Assembly: GCA_009599575.1 (NCBI GenBank)
Contig: VWND01000064.1
Coordinates: 1,116,001 to 1,180,000 of the forward strand
From: Blumeriella jaapii
Taxonomy: Eukaryota; Ascomycota; Leotiomycetes; Helotiales; Drepanopezizaceae
Reading direction: 5' to 3'
DNA length: 64,000 bases
The translations under genes were made by a program, and so were the position numbers. Positions 1-11,770 of this stretch are shown in pieces. The notes beneath the pieces are model-generated. The model ran no database searches, was not told the DNA's origin, and was given only the letters and a program-made list of their open reading frames with translations. Within the stretch, counting starts at the first letter, position 1; every line of letters begins with the position of its first letter.

Positions 1-140
1 CGCAAAAAGGTTGTTGGAAAATCATGGTTATTCGATCGTAAATCGTACGCCGTAGCTACATTGCCCTCAAGGCGCTAACCCACCATTCTATATAGCTCTC
101 TGCCAATCCTACTAGATTCTATACACCTCTATTTCTACAA
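1..140. repeat. diverged dispersed repeat, copy 1
   Basis: This stretch resembles 41990-42125 in order and spacing. Both copies have an A-rich start, a TGG-AAA/ATGGTTA segment, a GATCGTA block, a GTAGC/CTACA block, a TATATAGCTCTCTGCC versus ACATAGCTATCTGCG block, and a shared TCCTACTAGA-TCTATACAC end. By eye they are roughly two-thirds identical over about 125 bp. No coding frame explains the match. It could be an old transposon fragment. The class is unknown. Confidence 0.4.
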
Positions 141-264
141 TAATCAAGCCCTTTGGAACTTCTCTCTTATCGAGGCTGCACAGTTCCACTGGCCTGTTCA
201 AATGTTCAAACCCATCACGTCGTTGCTTCCCTGAATTCGCAACCTCTAAACCTTTATGTAATAC

Positions 265-2727
265 TCAAATGTGCTCTTCCGGGGTTTTTCTTGTTTGTTG
301 CCTCCCGAGCTCGGCTGCCTCTTCCTCGTGTCTGGGTTTCTTCTCCTCAATAGAGGATGTGGCGATCTCTTCGTCAGATACAGTTTCCACCTTTGTGTTA
401 CCGAAACTACACATGTTCAATTTAGCGGACATCGACAGTCTCTTGGGAATAGGGAACTCACAGCTCGTCCATCTGCTCCAAAGTCAACCCCTTCGTCTCG
501 GGAATACAGAACCAGACGAAGAAAAACATGCAGAAGCAGATGCTGCCAAAGAAGAAATACATCCCGAATCCTCCTTTGCCCATCGTTGCCATCATACGCG
601 GCACGGCCTGGGCAACGACGAAGTTGAACAACCACTGTTTTAACATTTAGTTCCGCGATGCTTATGTGGGGTAGGATCAGCGTACCTGGGTAGAAAGTGC
701 CATTGCCACGTTCAGAGCCCGTAGACGCGCGGTGGGGATTTCAGATATGATGATCAAGGGGCAGGGGCCCCAGCCGAATTGAAAGGACGACCCGAATATG
801 AAAATGGACACTATGGCAACGTAGCCAAATGCGGTGATGTTTTTGCCCTCTCCAGGAGGCTGCACGCGCACGTAGACGCCGATAATGTACACTGAGTGGA
901 TGTCAGCACAATTATGGAGATATTCAGCTTGATTCGATGTGGGTAGCGCTGGACATACTGGCTATGGTTAGGACGACGGAGACCCAGAGGAGAGACCTGC
1001 GGCGACCAACTGTATCCGCGGCAAAGAGGATGAAGATGGTGCAGGTGATCACCTTAGACAAGCCGTAGAAACCTGTGGCGAAGAGACCGGTGTTTGTTTT
1101 CTACTCGATGTCAGACTCCCGATACAACCCAAGAGAAAAGATTTGTAAAGTACAGAAACACCAAGACTCTCGAATATGATTGGGGCATAGTAGTTGATGG
1201 CACCGCTGAGAAGTCGTTAGCCTGTACTTGGTGACTCGGGATACGAAAAGGAAAGCCATACGCTCCAGTCATCTGCTGCAAGGCCATGAGACCCATGGAA
1301 ATGAGAACTCTGTTGCGGTTTCCCTTGATCGTCCACATTTCGCGCAATAAGTCCCAGATTGTAGAGCCACCCATCATTCGTTTCTCGTTTTCGATCTGCT
1401 CTCTTACATCATCCAGTTCCTTCTGAACATATGGATGAGTGGGTGGGAGACTACATGCTATCAGTATAATTTCATTCGTGCAGAGATAGTGATGGAGAAC
1501 CAACTTTCTGGTATGAGACAAGATTCTCGTCGCCTCCTCCCAATTGTCTTGTCTTGCCAGCCATCTGGGTGACTCATTGCAGAAGAACACCCCGAAACTG
1601 AGAAGGACAGCGGGAAGAGCTTGCATAGCGAGGGGGACCTTCCAGGTAGCGTTATTGGTCAAGGGGTCATCATAACGTCTGTAGGAGCCCTGCACACCTA
1701 GTAAGCTTCCAGTTGGAACAGGCATACACATGAATCTATCTGGGTTCACTTACATAATTGACCCAGAAAGCGAGCATGATGCCTAGGACTGTAAGCGAAA
1801 ACACCCATTGGGATGTGAGGTCAGATACGAACCAGCGACGATGAACCATTGGCAGATCCCAATCAAGCCACCTCTTATAGCACGTGGAGCATTCTCGCTG
1901 ATCTGTCGATTCTGTCAGTATCTGCAGGGCTTGATCCAGACAGAGTGAGCTTTGTACTCACGTAAACCGGTGTGACCATGCCTGCACCGCCAACTCCCAG
2001 GCCAGCAAAAAAGCGGCCAGCGTAGAGACCATGCCTTGACACCCGTCAACTTCAACAATAAATCATCACCGAAAAAAGACCTTACAATTTACCGGGAGTT
2101 GCACATTGGACAACAATACCAGCAATTGTGATAATGGCAAATCCAAGCAGAGTTTTCTGCACACACATTAGCTAACGTTAATGTAAAGCAATAGTACCCG
2201 TACTTGTCGTCCAAATCTGTCTGCACAATAGAATGCGGCCAGGGCACCACAAAAACATCCTCCTTGGAGTGCGCTGACAACTCGAGAGCTCTTAGCTTGA
2301 ATACCATACTACCACATAGGACTTAACATACTGTTGCTGTTCAGATTGGCAGCGACCTTTGGGGTGATCTTGTATTCCCTGATACGTCTTCAGTAGGGCT
2401 AGCGTCAGGAAGTGGAGTGATGTGTACGCTTTGAAGGCCTCCATGACAATGATACCCGATAGATCCAATATCTGAAGTTTCATTAGCACGTATGCTTAGT
2501 TCACAAGGAAAAATAACTTGCCCCATCCAGTCAACATGCCACCAAAGCAAGCTTTGCATTGTTAGCAATGATCGTGTCGCCCTCAGTGTGCGTGAACGTT
2601 GGTCGAGAATATGGGTACATACATGCGCATGCTATAGACAGTCAGTTTTGATACACTCGAGAAAGCTCAACATGTTGCTCCTGTGGAGTAATGTAGGGAA
2701 CACATACTCAAAAGGAAGACCCGCCAT
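265..2727 (-). CDS. MFS sugar/quinate-type transporter, many introns, one apparent frame break
   Basis: This is a 12-helix Major Facilitator Superfamily sugar porter, expected to import a hexose or quinate-like substrate across the plasma membrane. Exons can be joined from the 3' end: 265-406, 462-634, 686-891, 959-1100, 1154-1205, 1262-1450, 1505-1689, 1754-1788, 1833-1902, 1962-2034, 2086-2156, 2204-2295, 2332-about 2397, then a frame-broken exon ending at 2471. Family motifs seen in order are [69 protein letters not shown] and [16 protein letters not shown]. The exon at 2472-2521 is preceded by a GC-AG intron. At about 2451-2460 the frame between GSIG and IIVMEAF is off by one base, although similarity continues on both sides. 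The first exon is uncertain; an ATG at 2725-2727 (MAGLPFE, then GTATGT) is a candidate. The substrate cannot be told from sequence. Confidence 0.8.
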
Positions 2728-4104
2728 CCTTCGAACTGTTAGCTGGCATTTCTGGTGCGCGATTGTGATCAAACTATACCATAGATCTCCGGTGGGTCAC
2801 TGGGGCCATGTTAGCTAGAGCTCGAGATCGAAGAATCCTTCTTACATCTTCATCGCATCATTCCTCACAAACTTTTGTATCAACCTCATGATTGCTATTG
2901 CACAAAAGATTCCTAGCAAATAGCTTTGTTCGGGAGTGCTGCTTCGTAAAGCCGTTCAAGAGTCTAAACAAAACGAACTCGGTAGAAAGAGCAGAATGTG
3001 TAGACTCCTAGTGATAAGTCGTCTTCATGTATCTCATCTCAAGGGTTGTGTACATAGCAGAGCCTCTCCGGCGATAGCTTTGCATTTAACATCGATCAAC
3101 AGCCACTGATCGACAGCCCCTTCATTTGTGTCCTTGACCGCTCTCTGCAGATTGAAAATCTCTGCCAGAGGAAACCCTGGCATAATTCAGTCTTGGTGAC
3201 TTTTTCTCTGCCAGAGGAATCCCTGGCATTTTTCAGTCTTGGTGACTTTCTGACCTTTCGCTTGGGCCTCTCGCTTAGTCTTGTTTACGGATGTGCTTGT
3301 GCCCGGTCCCGGTGCTGTGTCATTGGAAGAATTATATCGTGCCCCGGCACCCAGTTCATCCTTTTTTTGTTACGGCTTGTCTTCCGCATGCTCGGACGCC
3401 CAATTGCAATGTGTAAGCTATTTTTTCTGTTTCAAAAACTGCTAAAATCTCACTTTTGCCCATTTGTTTTGACACACGGCTAACACCAGGACACTATGAG
3501 AAGGAAGCTGCAGCGCCGACCTGATACAACCTCCGAGACTTGATATTAGCGTGCGGCATTGGACCATGGAATCCGGACCTTCAGCACGGCGGGTTCTACG
3601 CCTGTTCTTCTGGGCTCAGACCTCCTGGTCGAACTGCTAGAAACGGCTCCTAGCGGGCACTTCAGTTCCCAGCCTGGCATTTCTATTTTCAGCATTTACC
3701 CCTTGAGCCCGGACATCGTCAATTCTGGATGATCCTCTCTCGATTCAGACGTACCCGTGAAAGCAAGAAGGCTTGCCTGATTCCGTGGAGTATCGATGAC
3801 GAATTTCAGCCATCTCTCCCGCCTCCTCTGCATTCTCACGCTCGCCTTCTCCTGCAAGCTTCTGAGTCCGCTAGTCGCCCTACTCTCACCATTCGGATTC
3901 TCATCCTCCGGAGCTCAACCTCGCCGGCCATCTCTACATCCTCCAGGACTTCGAAATCAACAAACTTAGAGAAGCACAGCGCGTCGGACACCTCTTCCAA
4001 CGCCACTCGTTTAGGGAACTGACAGTCTCTGCCACGCAAGCATTGCTTAGTTGTCGATTCTACGCAGTGCTCAAGCTCTCTGCCTTGAAATGCGTCGACA
4101 TCGA
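2728..4104. other. intergenic, no confident gene
   Basis: No convincing exon chain was found here. It holds the tandem duplication at 3161-3249. A plus-strand open stretch at about 3900-4135 reads protein-like (for example HLYILQDFEINKLREAQRV). It lacks a clear start, and a minus-strand frame over the same bases is also open, so I do not call a gene. Confidence 0.5.
3161..3249. repeat. 46-bp tandem duplication
   Basis: The unit TCTGCCAGAGGAA.CCCTGG followed by CAT..TTCAGTCTTGGTGACTTT occurs at 3161-3203 and again at 3207-3249. The two copies differ at only a few bases, so the duplication is recent. No gene overlaps it with confidence. Confidence 0.85.
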
Positions 4105-5390
4105 TCATCTCTTGCTTGATGGCGACATGCTTTCCGTTTCTGCCAGTTTCATTCCCGACTGTGCTCGAGGTTGACCGGGTTCGTCTCTGAGCTGTGGATT
4201 GGGCTCAACATCTCCTAAGTCGATCGTCTCACGCTTGCTTGGGGTAGCAGAAATTCTAGGGAGATCCCCGGGCATGGGAATTGGGGTGTGCGTGAGCCGG
4301 ACAAGCGCAAGAATTAACGTCATTGCCAACGGGCATGCCACCTCCATCGAGTAGGATGAATCTGTGGGTAGGTACATGGGCCATTTGAATGTGGCCCTCT
4401 CCTGTTTCGTATTTTCTTTTCTTCCCTCTACAGGATATTGCCAAGTGTGTTGGTATCCCAGACTGCTAGAGAACGTACCTCCAGCATTTTGCATGTACAG
4501 ATACAGTACGTCATTTTTCTTCCACATGTAGAGCGTAATAGGAGGACCACTTGCCACCCAGAATCGCAGCCGGATCAAATCTTGATCGTACTCGAAGTCC
4601 GCTCTGATTGATATGCTACATTTCTTCGAATGCGATCTTGGCCCAGGTTCATCGAGGAGATCCCAGCCGTGACAATGTAGTGGCGGGAGAAATAGAAAAA
4701 TACCAAGTCGCTTGAGCAATCCTGCCCAAAGTTAAACACAAGTAAGTGTTTGGCGTGGATTGATGGTTTGATCTCCCTGCAAGATTTTAATCAAGACGGA
4801 GCTGGAGCCCTGTGACCTCAAGAGCATACGCAGATCAATGGAATTGATAGGATTTTGCCATTGGCATGCGACGTGCTCGATATCTGGCGGTCAACAATTG
4901 GCAAGTATAAGGGATGTAGGAACACATACAACACCATGGGTGGAAATACAGTACTATATCCATGCCAAGGGTACGCGGATCATCAAGTATGTCTGATTCA
5001 TCTCGCAGGCTCCCCCCACATACGATCGCTCTGTTATTTTCTCACCGGTTCAATTAGGCGGCTTACATAGAAACCAAGTATCATGCTTCTGAACAAGCCG
5101 TTCTCCATCGATGTACAAAAGTATTTTGCGCAGGTCGTTTGCAAAGTCAAGGATGAGTGTTGTATCTCGCCATCCTATACCATGGTCTAACCTTTTCTTC
5201 CATAGACCGCATGATGCGGCATGCCGATCAGATCCTGAAACTCCCCAGGAAACTTTGAGACTGATATACCCGCCCCCACTAGAAATCCTATCCTGTCGGA
5301 CTCTGATTCTGATAGCGTGTGATCGACCTGAGTCGGCAACGATATAAAAATGGCTGTTGGTCGCAATGTTCTTCTCGCGCTCTTTGACCG
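4105..5390 (-). CDS. unrecognised multi-exon protein (approximate limits)
   Basis: I do not recognise this family. The minus strand shows at least three protein-like blocks joined by plausible splice sites. The first block, about 5388-5083, reads FYIVADSGRSHAIRIRV, then LKVSWG, then TTLILDFANDLRKILLYIDG, and is followed by a GTAAGC donor. The second block, about 4715-4480, reads GWDLLDEPGPRSHSKKCSIS, then DLIRLRFWVASGPPITLYMW, and ends at a GTACGT donor. The third block, about 4420-4105, contains ATFKWPMYLPTDSSYSMEV and a polar tail ending SMSPSSKR. The alternating beta-rich, aromatic and basic pattern is compatible with a lectin-like or other beta-sandwich domain, but that is a guess. The start and the exact acceptors are unknown. 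An upstream exon probably exists, because an in-frame TGA lies just before an AG at about 5400. It could be a decayed gene. Confidence 0.4.
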
Positions 5391-8300
5391 AACTTACTAC
5401 TCAAAACAGGTGTCCTGTAGCCATCTAATTGCACATACTCCGTGCTGACTGCCGCTTCTCGAGATCACCTATGGCCAGTGCGGTGGTTCGATGCTGCAGT
5501 CGCTACGCTGGTCCAGTGACTGACTTCAATAGTGAGAATCCCAAGAACTTCTATTTGAAAGTTTAAGAGAACATCTGCGCGGGTCAGGCGAGGGATTAGT
5601 AGTATGGACACGGCTTAGCAAGTTCGAGGAGGTGCCAACAAAGATCGAAGTACTACACATACAGTACCTCTTCGCCTTCCATCTCATGATACGCACAACT
5701 GTTCAAAAGCGCGCTCACATACATTGAGTCGGCCGGAACACTAACGAGGAATAAGAAATAACTTGCCTTGTTCTAAACTCAAGTCTCTGTCCCAAAGAGT
5801 ACCGCAATTACAGTCGTGGCGTTACAGAAGGGCGACCTCGATGTTGCGCGGAGGTGACGGCAAGATCTGCTCCAATTGGGCTCCAAACCGCCAGAGAAAC
5901 GTGACGCTCCACCGTAAAGTGAAAAGGAAGAGATCGAAGTCCTAAAAGGTAGAACAAGAGACCTAATATTGTAAATGCCATATTCAATCACTCGGTCGGA
6001 GTTCGCCTGGATGTTCTTTCGAGTGAGAAGCTGAGATGAGGCATTTGAGTTGTTTGTGACCTGATAGAGTTTCCTTGGCCAGCACGGTTGGAGCTGAATC
6101 ACGTGGGAGCTAAAATGGAATGGCTCCAAAGAGATAAACTTCATGTCACGGTTTTAGAAAGACCCCCAACTCAGCTACTGGGCCACAGACTTTGAACTCG
6201 CCATGGGAACATGCCTGTTACAGCATCGGAACCCTGCTTTCGATTTGGTGGTTAAGAATTGAACTCGGCTGTCCCGGTCTACTGAAGCTCAGATGTCTTC
6301 AGAGAACGGAACTGACATCGAGAAAGGGGTATCCACCGACAAGGAGAGGGATTGCCTTCGAGAGAAATGAGTTTGTCAAGAGAGGAAGGGATGTGCCTCA
6401 GAACAGACTGGGATGTCCCTTGAAAGAGCCTCGAAAGCTTAAGCTTCTCGATACTGATCAAACGCTGAATTGCTACAGTACATACAGTAGTATTTTCATG
6501 ATGGGTGGACCGTCAGGGTCAAATCACGTTCACAGTACTGTGTAGAGAGTAGAACAGCGTGGCGCTAGGGAGAGTTTAGTCCCTAGATCCGCTATTGGAG
6601 TGCACTATTCTTTAAACTAGCGAGATAGACATGGCGGGTCGACTTCTTCGACATCCCTGGCTTTTCGAAGGGATTCGTCAGTTTACAGTTTTTCAAGCGT
6701 CGAAATCTGTGTACATATGCTGCAAGCCAGTCGGCCATTCCAACGATCAGACCCTGGAACACAGATCTACTTCCCATTGTCTTTCTACCGTTGACCATCA
6801 CATGAGCGTAGATAGGCTCCTTCGTGATGTCTTTAGATGTTCGATCCAGGTTGGAGTCGTTTTCTATCGGTTTGGATCCAATTGACAAAGCAGACAGAGC
6901 CCTCAATTCTCGGGAAATACAACTGGGCCTGAACATGCTCGAAGTCGTCGAAAGAAAAGCCTTTGTGTAAAATGACCTCGATCACGTACTGATGACATCT
7001 TGAGCTACGATTTAGCGATCGCACTCTGGAGTGTCCTAAGAAAGTGAAGTTTGAAGCTACATCTTTTACCATTCAAACCTCTCGCGCTCCTTAACCTTGA
7101 TGTATTCGTCGAAGTAAAATTCATTAAGGTGTCTTTCAACACGCACCTCATTGATTGTTGCCCTCCTGCCAGATTGCCATTGTGTTGGATTGTGGATTTC
7201 TTTGCAGCGGCTGCCGTGCCGTGGGTGGAGGTGTCCTTGGAAGACCGAAATAGGAGTAAGCAGAATCCGATATCGACAATTGCACCTATGACGAGCATGC
7301 AAGGTCAGCAAAATCTAAGCCCAACACGAGACCATGGTTCTGGAATCTCGACTTCAGTTCTTCCAAATTGCACTCCGAAAATTCTACACAACTTCTGAAA
7401 AAGACAAGTACATGCCTATGTCGTATTCTGGATCTCGTTGACAAACCAGTAGTAGCTTAGACCTAACTAACGGAGATCGCAATTGAGGTCGCGAAGTCCT
7501 GGTCGCAATGTCGTGTATGCAAGGAGGATGAAAGGATATTGGAACGACTGGATCGGAATGGTCTCTCAATTCTCAGAACCATGGTATTGAGTGGCTTCGA
7601 GGAAGATTGCAAAAGCTATATTGAGAATGCCAGACGTCAGTTCGCGGGTTGTCGTTGATATCGCCTTGCTAGGAGGGCGAAGACAATCAAGGAAGGAGCA
7701 GATATTTTTTTCCAGCCTTGATGATATCAACTCGAAATTGGGAAAAGAACGGCGATTGAGTGAGGAGCGGGTGGTCTTGCGGACCAATCAAGTTGTGAGG
7801 ATGGTGAATTTTGCAAAAATCCAGAGGAGAAATCGAAGCGGAGGAGAATGGTCAACATCGACCGAATCAGAAAGAGGAAGGCAGGCACCTTAGGAAAGAG
7901 AAGGTCCCGGTTCAATCCTCAAACCGCTCTCGCAGCAGATGATTATGGGTATTCTTGGAAACAGGCGAGACATCGGCTCAAGTCATAACTAGATGATCTT
8001 CAACATCACATCAGTGACAGGAGAAGAAGACGGCCCAGAAAGAAGCGAGCCTCTAGCAAATAAGCTAGCCGTAAAGGACAGTAAATCCCCAAGAGGAACG
8101 AAGGGGAGTAGAGCAAAGTTTCAAATCGACAACCACCCACGGTATCACATCTCATCAATAGAAAAAGATGACGGCAAGCAACAGCACGTTCGGTCACTTT
8201 GCTCTGAAAGCCATCACTTCTCTCATCAACAGGTGCAGGAACAGGATAACCATCGATTTCCACCGATTCTCAGCAGCTGAAACACATACAACTCTCTATC

Positions 8301-9709
8301 AACAAGGTTGTTGTACCAATCTGTCTATCTATCTGCTGCCCCTAAGTCAAAGAACGAAACACCCACAAACCCAAAGACACGACGAGAATACAATCTCCTC
8401 TCCACCACAGCAGACTGCAACACCGCAACCACCAGCACTGGTGCCTAGATCCCATGCCGAAGCCCCCAAAGCCTCTCTCTCTCTCTCTCTCGCTCTTTCC
8501 CCCCAGCAATGCAGAGACATCCCTCTCTCCTAGATGATAGTCTAGGAAGCTACTGCACAGTAAGTACCGTGGTCCAGCCCTCAAGATCTATGCTTTGAGT
8601 TTGGGGTGGGGATTTGGCGTTGGAGAGGGAGGGGATAGGATCGGGCGACGGAGGCGACAGGTAGAGAAAGCTCGATGTCCCCGTTCCTTTTTCATTCCGT
8701 CACACGACATAGTAGAGGCAGATGGGTTAGGTAAAGGTAAGTACTTTCAGTAGGTAGGCATACCAAATGATATCGATATCCGTCTGTCTATCTTGCAACT
8801 GGCAGGATTTTGCATACTGACTTTTCCCCCGCCTAATTCCCGTGCCTCCAACAAGCAAGCAACCCATCACATCAAGCCAACACGACCAAAAAACAGCAAC
8901 ATTGTAGGTCTTCAACCGCAACACCATCCCCGGAAGCAGCAGCAGAATCAAGCACTGCCCTTTCAACTCCAACTCCCACTGCCCCGCCAACACCAGAAAG
9001 AGAGAAGTCTCAAACCCCGTCCCCAGACCAGCCACAGTCCCATCTCCCGCGAAGCTTTCTCCCCCTCCCTCTTCTTTTTTTTTCTCGCTCGAAAGCGCCG
9101 TCCATCGTTCGAGTTCGTACGCGAGCGCGTCGCACTACGACGTTGGCGTGAGAAAGTCGGAGGGGATGCGCGCATGTGGTAGGAGGGCGGGAAGCGGAGG
9201 CAGGTGGAGGCGGAGGAAGGTGGAGGCGGAGGAGGGTTTGAGACGGAGGAGAGGGCGCTGAGGGGGTTGGGGGGTGTTGAGGGAGGTGTTGGACACGGGG
9301 GGGGGTGAAGAAGAGGGTGAGGAGGTCGAGAGAGATGTTTTGGAGAGATGGGGACAGGTTGAGGGATGTGTGAGCTGGTGGAGGATGAGATGGAGGGGCT
9401 GGTTGGTAACTGGTGGTGAAAGGGGATGATAGGGGATGTTGGTAGGGGTAGATCTACATGTACATGTATCTCTGTGGAAGTCGACGTTTGGGTTTGGGCT
9501 GATGGCGTTTCTGGCCATGAAAGAAACGCACTTGAGAGCCACGACTTCCTGGAATGATGAGGCTCTGTACGCTCTGTTCAACATGGAACCAATCGCTGGC
9601 TAATGATTTGCCTGGAAAAAGGCAGTGGAGCGGATGCCACATGTCTTCTGGGATCCTATCCCAGCGGCGCCGTGGGCGCATGTCCGGCTCGTAGAGCTGA
9701 CCGGCCGTG
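5391..9709. other. 4.3 kb without a confident gene; possible gene relics
   Basis: Scattered protein-like frames occur on both strands, but none forms a supported model. On the plus strand an ATG at about 6294 opens MSSENGTDIEKGVSTDKERD and stops after 25 codons. At about 6830-6960 a plus frame reads LDVRSRLESFSIGLDPIDKA and continues for a further 24 residues or so. The minus strand over 6592-7072 is also open. At 7580 a plus frame opens MVLSGFEEDCKSYIENARRQ. Any of these may be exons of unrecognised genes or relics. From about 8400 to 9450 the sequence becomes low-complexity (CT-rich at 8465-8500, GGA/GGT-rich at 9180-9430). Confidence 0.45.
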
Positions 9710-10192
9710 TCACCTCGAGCGCATCGTCGCCTGTCCATGATGCTCCTCATCCCCGTGCGCATCCGCGTCGTCCTCGTCGTCCTCACTTTCGTCTTTGAAG
9801 CCTTCTTCCAAATCGCGGCTCAGGCGCCTCCCATCGTCATGCCTCCCCCGTCTCGCGTCGAGCGACAAGGCTTCCCTCCGGTGATCGTGCACCGCGTACA
9901 GCTCCTCGCCGTCCTCCTCGTCAAAGTCGCTCCCCGAGCCGTCGTGGGCATGGACGGCGACGCCATCTCGTCCGCCCTCCGAGGTCCAGGAAGACGGGAG
10001 CAGGCGTCGGGCGGTGGCGTCCAGGAGGCGTTGGCGCCAGGAGGACGTGTGGACGGAAATGGTGTCGAGCGGCAGGTACTGGCCGTAGCGGCTCTTGTAC
10101 CGCTTCCAAACGGGCAGGACGACGTGGGAGATGCCCAGGTAGAGCAGCAGGGAGATAATGGCTGGAATGACCAGCGTCTGTGGGGTTTGCAT
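9710..10192 (-). CDS. small conserved fungal single-pass membrane protein
   Basis: This is an intronless 160-residue protein starting at the ATG at 10190-10192 and ending in TGA at 9710. A hydrophobic segment at about residues 8-28 (IPAIISLLLYLGISHVVLPV) is followed by basic KRYKSRYGQYLPLD, which suggests one membrane anchor with the rest on the cytoplasmic or lumenal side. The C-terminal half is very acidic and basic (EEDGEELY, then RREALSLDARRGR, then SRDLEEGFKDESEDDEDD), as in conserved uncharacterised Pezizomycotina proteins of similar length. I know no assigned function. It lies head to head with the formin gene across a 1.58 kb intergenic region. A long antisense frame over it is a codon-bias shadow. 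Confidence 0.8.
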   Translation of the reverse strand: MQTPQTLVIPAIISLLLYLGISHVVLPVWKRYKSRYGQYLPLDTISVHTSSWRQRLLDATARRLLPSSWTSEGGRDGVAVHAHDGSGSDFDEEDGEELYAVHDHRREALSLDARRGRHDDGRRLSRDLEEGFKDESEDDEDDADAHGDEEHHGQATMRSR

Positions 10193-10505
10193 GGTCGTCA
10201 GCCTGGCCTTGCCTCACCGTGCAGTGGGTCATCGACCGCTTGATGATTGATTTCTTTCGTTACCTCGAGAAACACGACCAAGCCCATCTCGCGGTCCGAG
10301 TGCTCGTCGTCGGCCAGCCGTGGAGCGAGGGGGCGAGATGCGGAAGGGGGGAGGAGGGGGGGGAGGAGGGGGAAATCGGCGCCCATGCAGTGTGGTTGTG
10401 TGGTGGTGGTTGTGGTGGGTGGTGGTGGTCGTCGTCGTCGTTTTCTCGGACTCTGGGGCGTTTTGGAGGGGTATCTGGGAGGGATTGTAGTTGTCGTTGT
10501 CGTTG

Positions 10506-10537
10506 TAGTATTAGTAGTAGTAGTGGTGGTGGTGGTG

Positions 10538-10577
<40 letters not shown>

Positions 10578-10591
10578 TAGTTGTTGTTGTT
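10506..10591. repeat. GTA/GTG trinucleotide microsatellite
   Basis: About 28 near-perfect copies of AGT, GGT and AGT blocks in succession, ending in TTG repeats. It is noncoding. Confidence 0.9.
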
Positions 10592-10893
10592 GCGGTTGAC
10601 TGAGTTGTGCTGCGGTATGGCGGCGGCTGTCTGTGGCTGTGGCTATGGCTGTGGCTGATGCTGTGGCTTGTGTCTGCTTCCAGGGGTCACAGGGAGTTGC
10701 ATACCGAAGTACAGAAGTCAAGTAGACACACTACAGCGACTGTCATATATGTAATACAATATGACGGTATCTATGTAGCAAGTCAAGTATGCACGTCGCA
10801 ACTGGTACGAGACGGACTGACTGACTGACTGAGACTTGTTGTAACGAGAACGACGAAAGGCTTTCCATGCACAAAGCGGAAGAAAAAAAGAGA

Positions 10894-10895
<2 letters not shown>

Positions 10896-10925
<30 letters not shown>

Positions 10926-10955
10926 CACCATTACCACCACCACCACCACCACACC
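10896..10955. repeat. GAC/CAC trinucleotide microsatellite
   Basis: GGCGAC then GAC repeats run into ACC/CAC repeats on the plus strand. Confidence 0.9.
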
Positions 10956-11559
10956 ACATTCCCCCGCCGCTCTCCTCCTCTCCCCTCCTCTCCTCTCCTC
11001 CTCTCCATCGCTGGCATCTCCTTCAACACGTTTCTTTCCACTTCATCATCTAATCGTCCTCCCCTCTCCCACGGCGCACGCTTGGCGTGTGATGCAGCCG
11101 GGGCGAACCGTTTCATGCGAAGCTGTGGACTTCCAGGAGCCGAGACTCACAGCACGCACTTCCACCTATCTCTACATACAGGACAGCACTGTACAGTCCG
11201 GTACGGTACCACCTTTCTTACAGTCCTACCGACCGACGACAGGACAGGACAGCCTCAAAACGTCCCCGGCACGGATGCAGGTGTAGACAAGGTGCTCACC
11301 TCCCCTACGACGCATTGTGTGGCATCGCGAGCTCCGCCGACGACAACACCTGGCAGGTAAGGAGGAAATACTCTAGGGTTCCATCAGACCGCGAGACAGA
11401 TTACCACCACCACCACCACCACCAGCAGGGACGGACTTCTGCTTCGCCCAGCGTCGCAGACCCTCCGCAATTCGATGCTGATTCTCTCCTCGACGTACAG
11501 TAGCATTCCCTCTCCTCCACCGGACTCGCCCCGATCACCACGCCTCGAACCATATTTCT

Positions 11560-11596
11560 TCTCCTCCTCCTCCTCCTCCTCCTCCTCCTCCTCCTC
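11560..11596. repeat. CCT trinucleotide microsatellite
   Basis: Twelve consecutive TCC/CCT units about 175 bp upstream of the formin ATG, probably in the promoter or 5' leader. Confidence 0.9.
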
Positions 11597-11770
11597 CCAG
11601 CATCTGCGAGCCAGAATGCGAATCGCGCCTACGTGAGAGCTTGAAAAGGTCTCACCTATTGGACAACAACGCGACTGCATTCTGGCCCCTCGGGCGCATC
11701 ACAGCGGGAGCGCGGGCGAGGGAGGACAACGCGAGCGCGCGATCCACAGCCATCCGTGGCATCCCCCGCC

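Larger units (their letters stand above)
10193..11770. promoter_or_regulatory. shared intergenic/promoter region rich in trinucleotide repeats
   Basis: This is the divergent region between the small membrane protein and the formin. It holds several microsatellites: GGT/AGT at 10506-10591, TGTGGC-like at 10630-10670, GAC then CAC at 10896-10955, CAC at about 11403-11425, and CCT at 11560-11596. The long CT-rich stretches on the formin side are typical of fungal promoters and 5' leaders. No specific factor site can be claimed. Confidence 0.5.

Noticed and set aside
9707..10243. 178-codon plus-strand ORF opposite the small membrane protein
   Set aside because: It is the antisense shadow of a conserved minus-strand gene in GC-rich DNA and has no family features.
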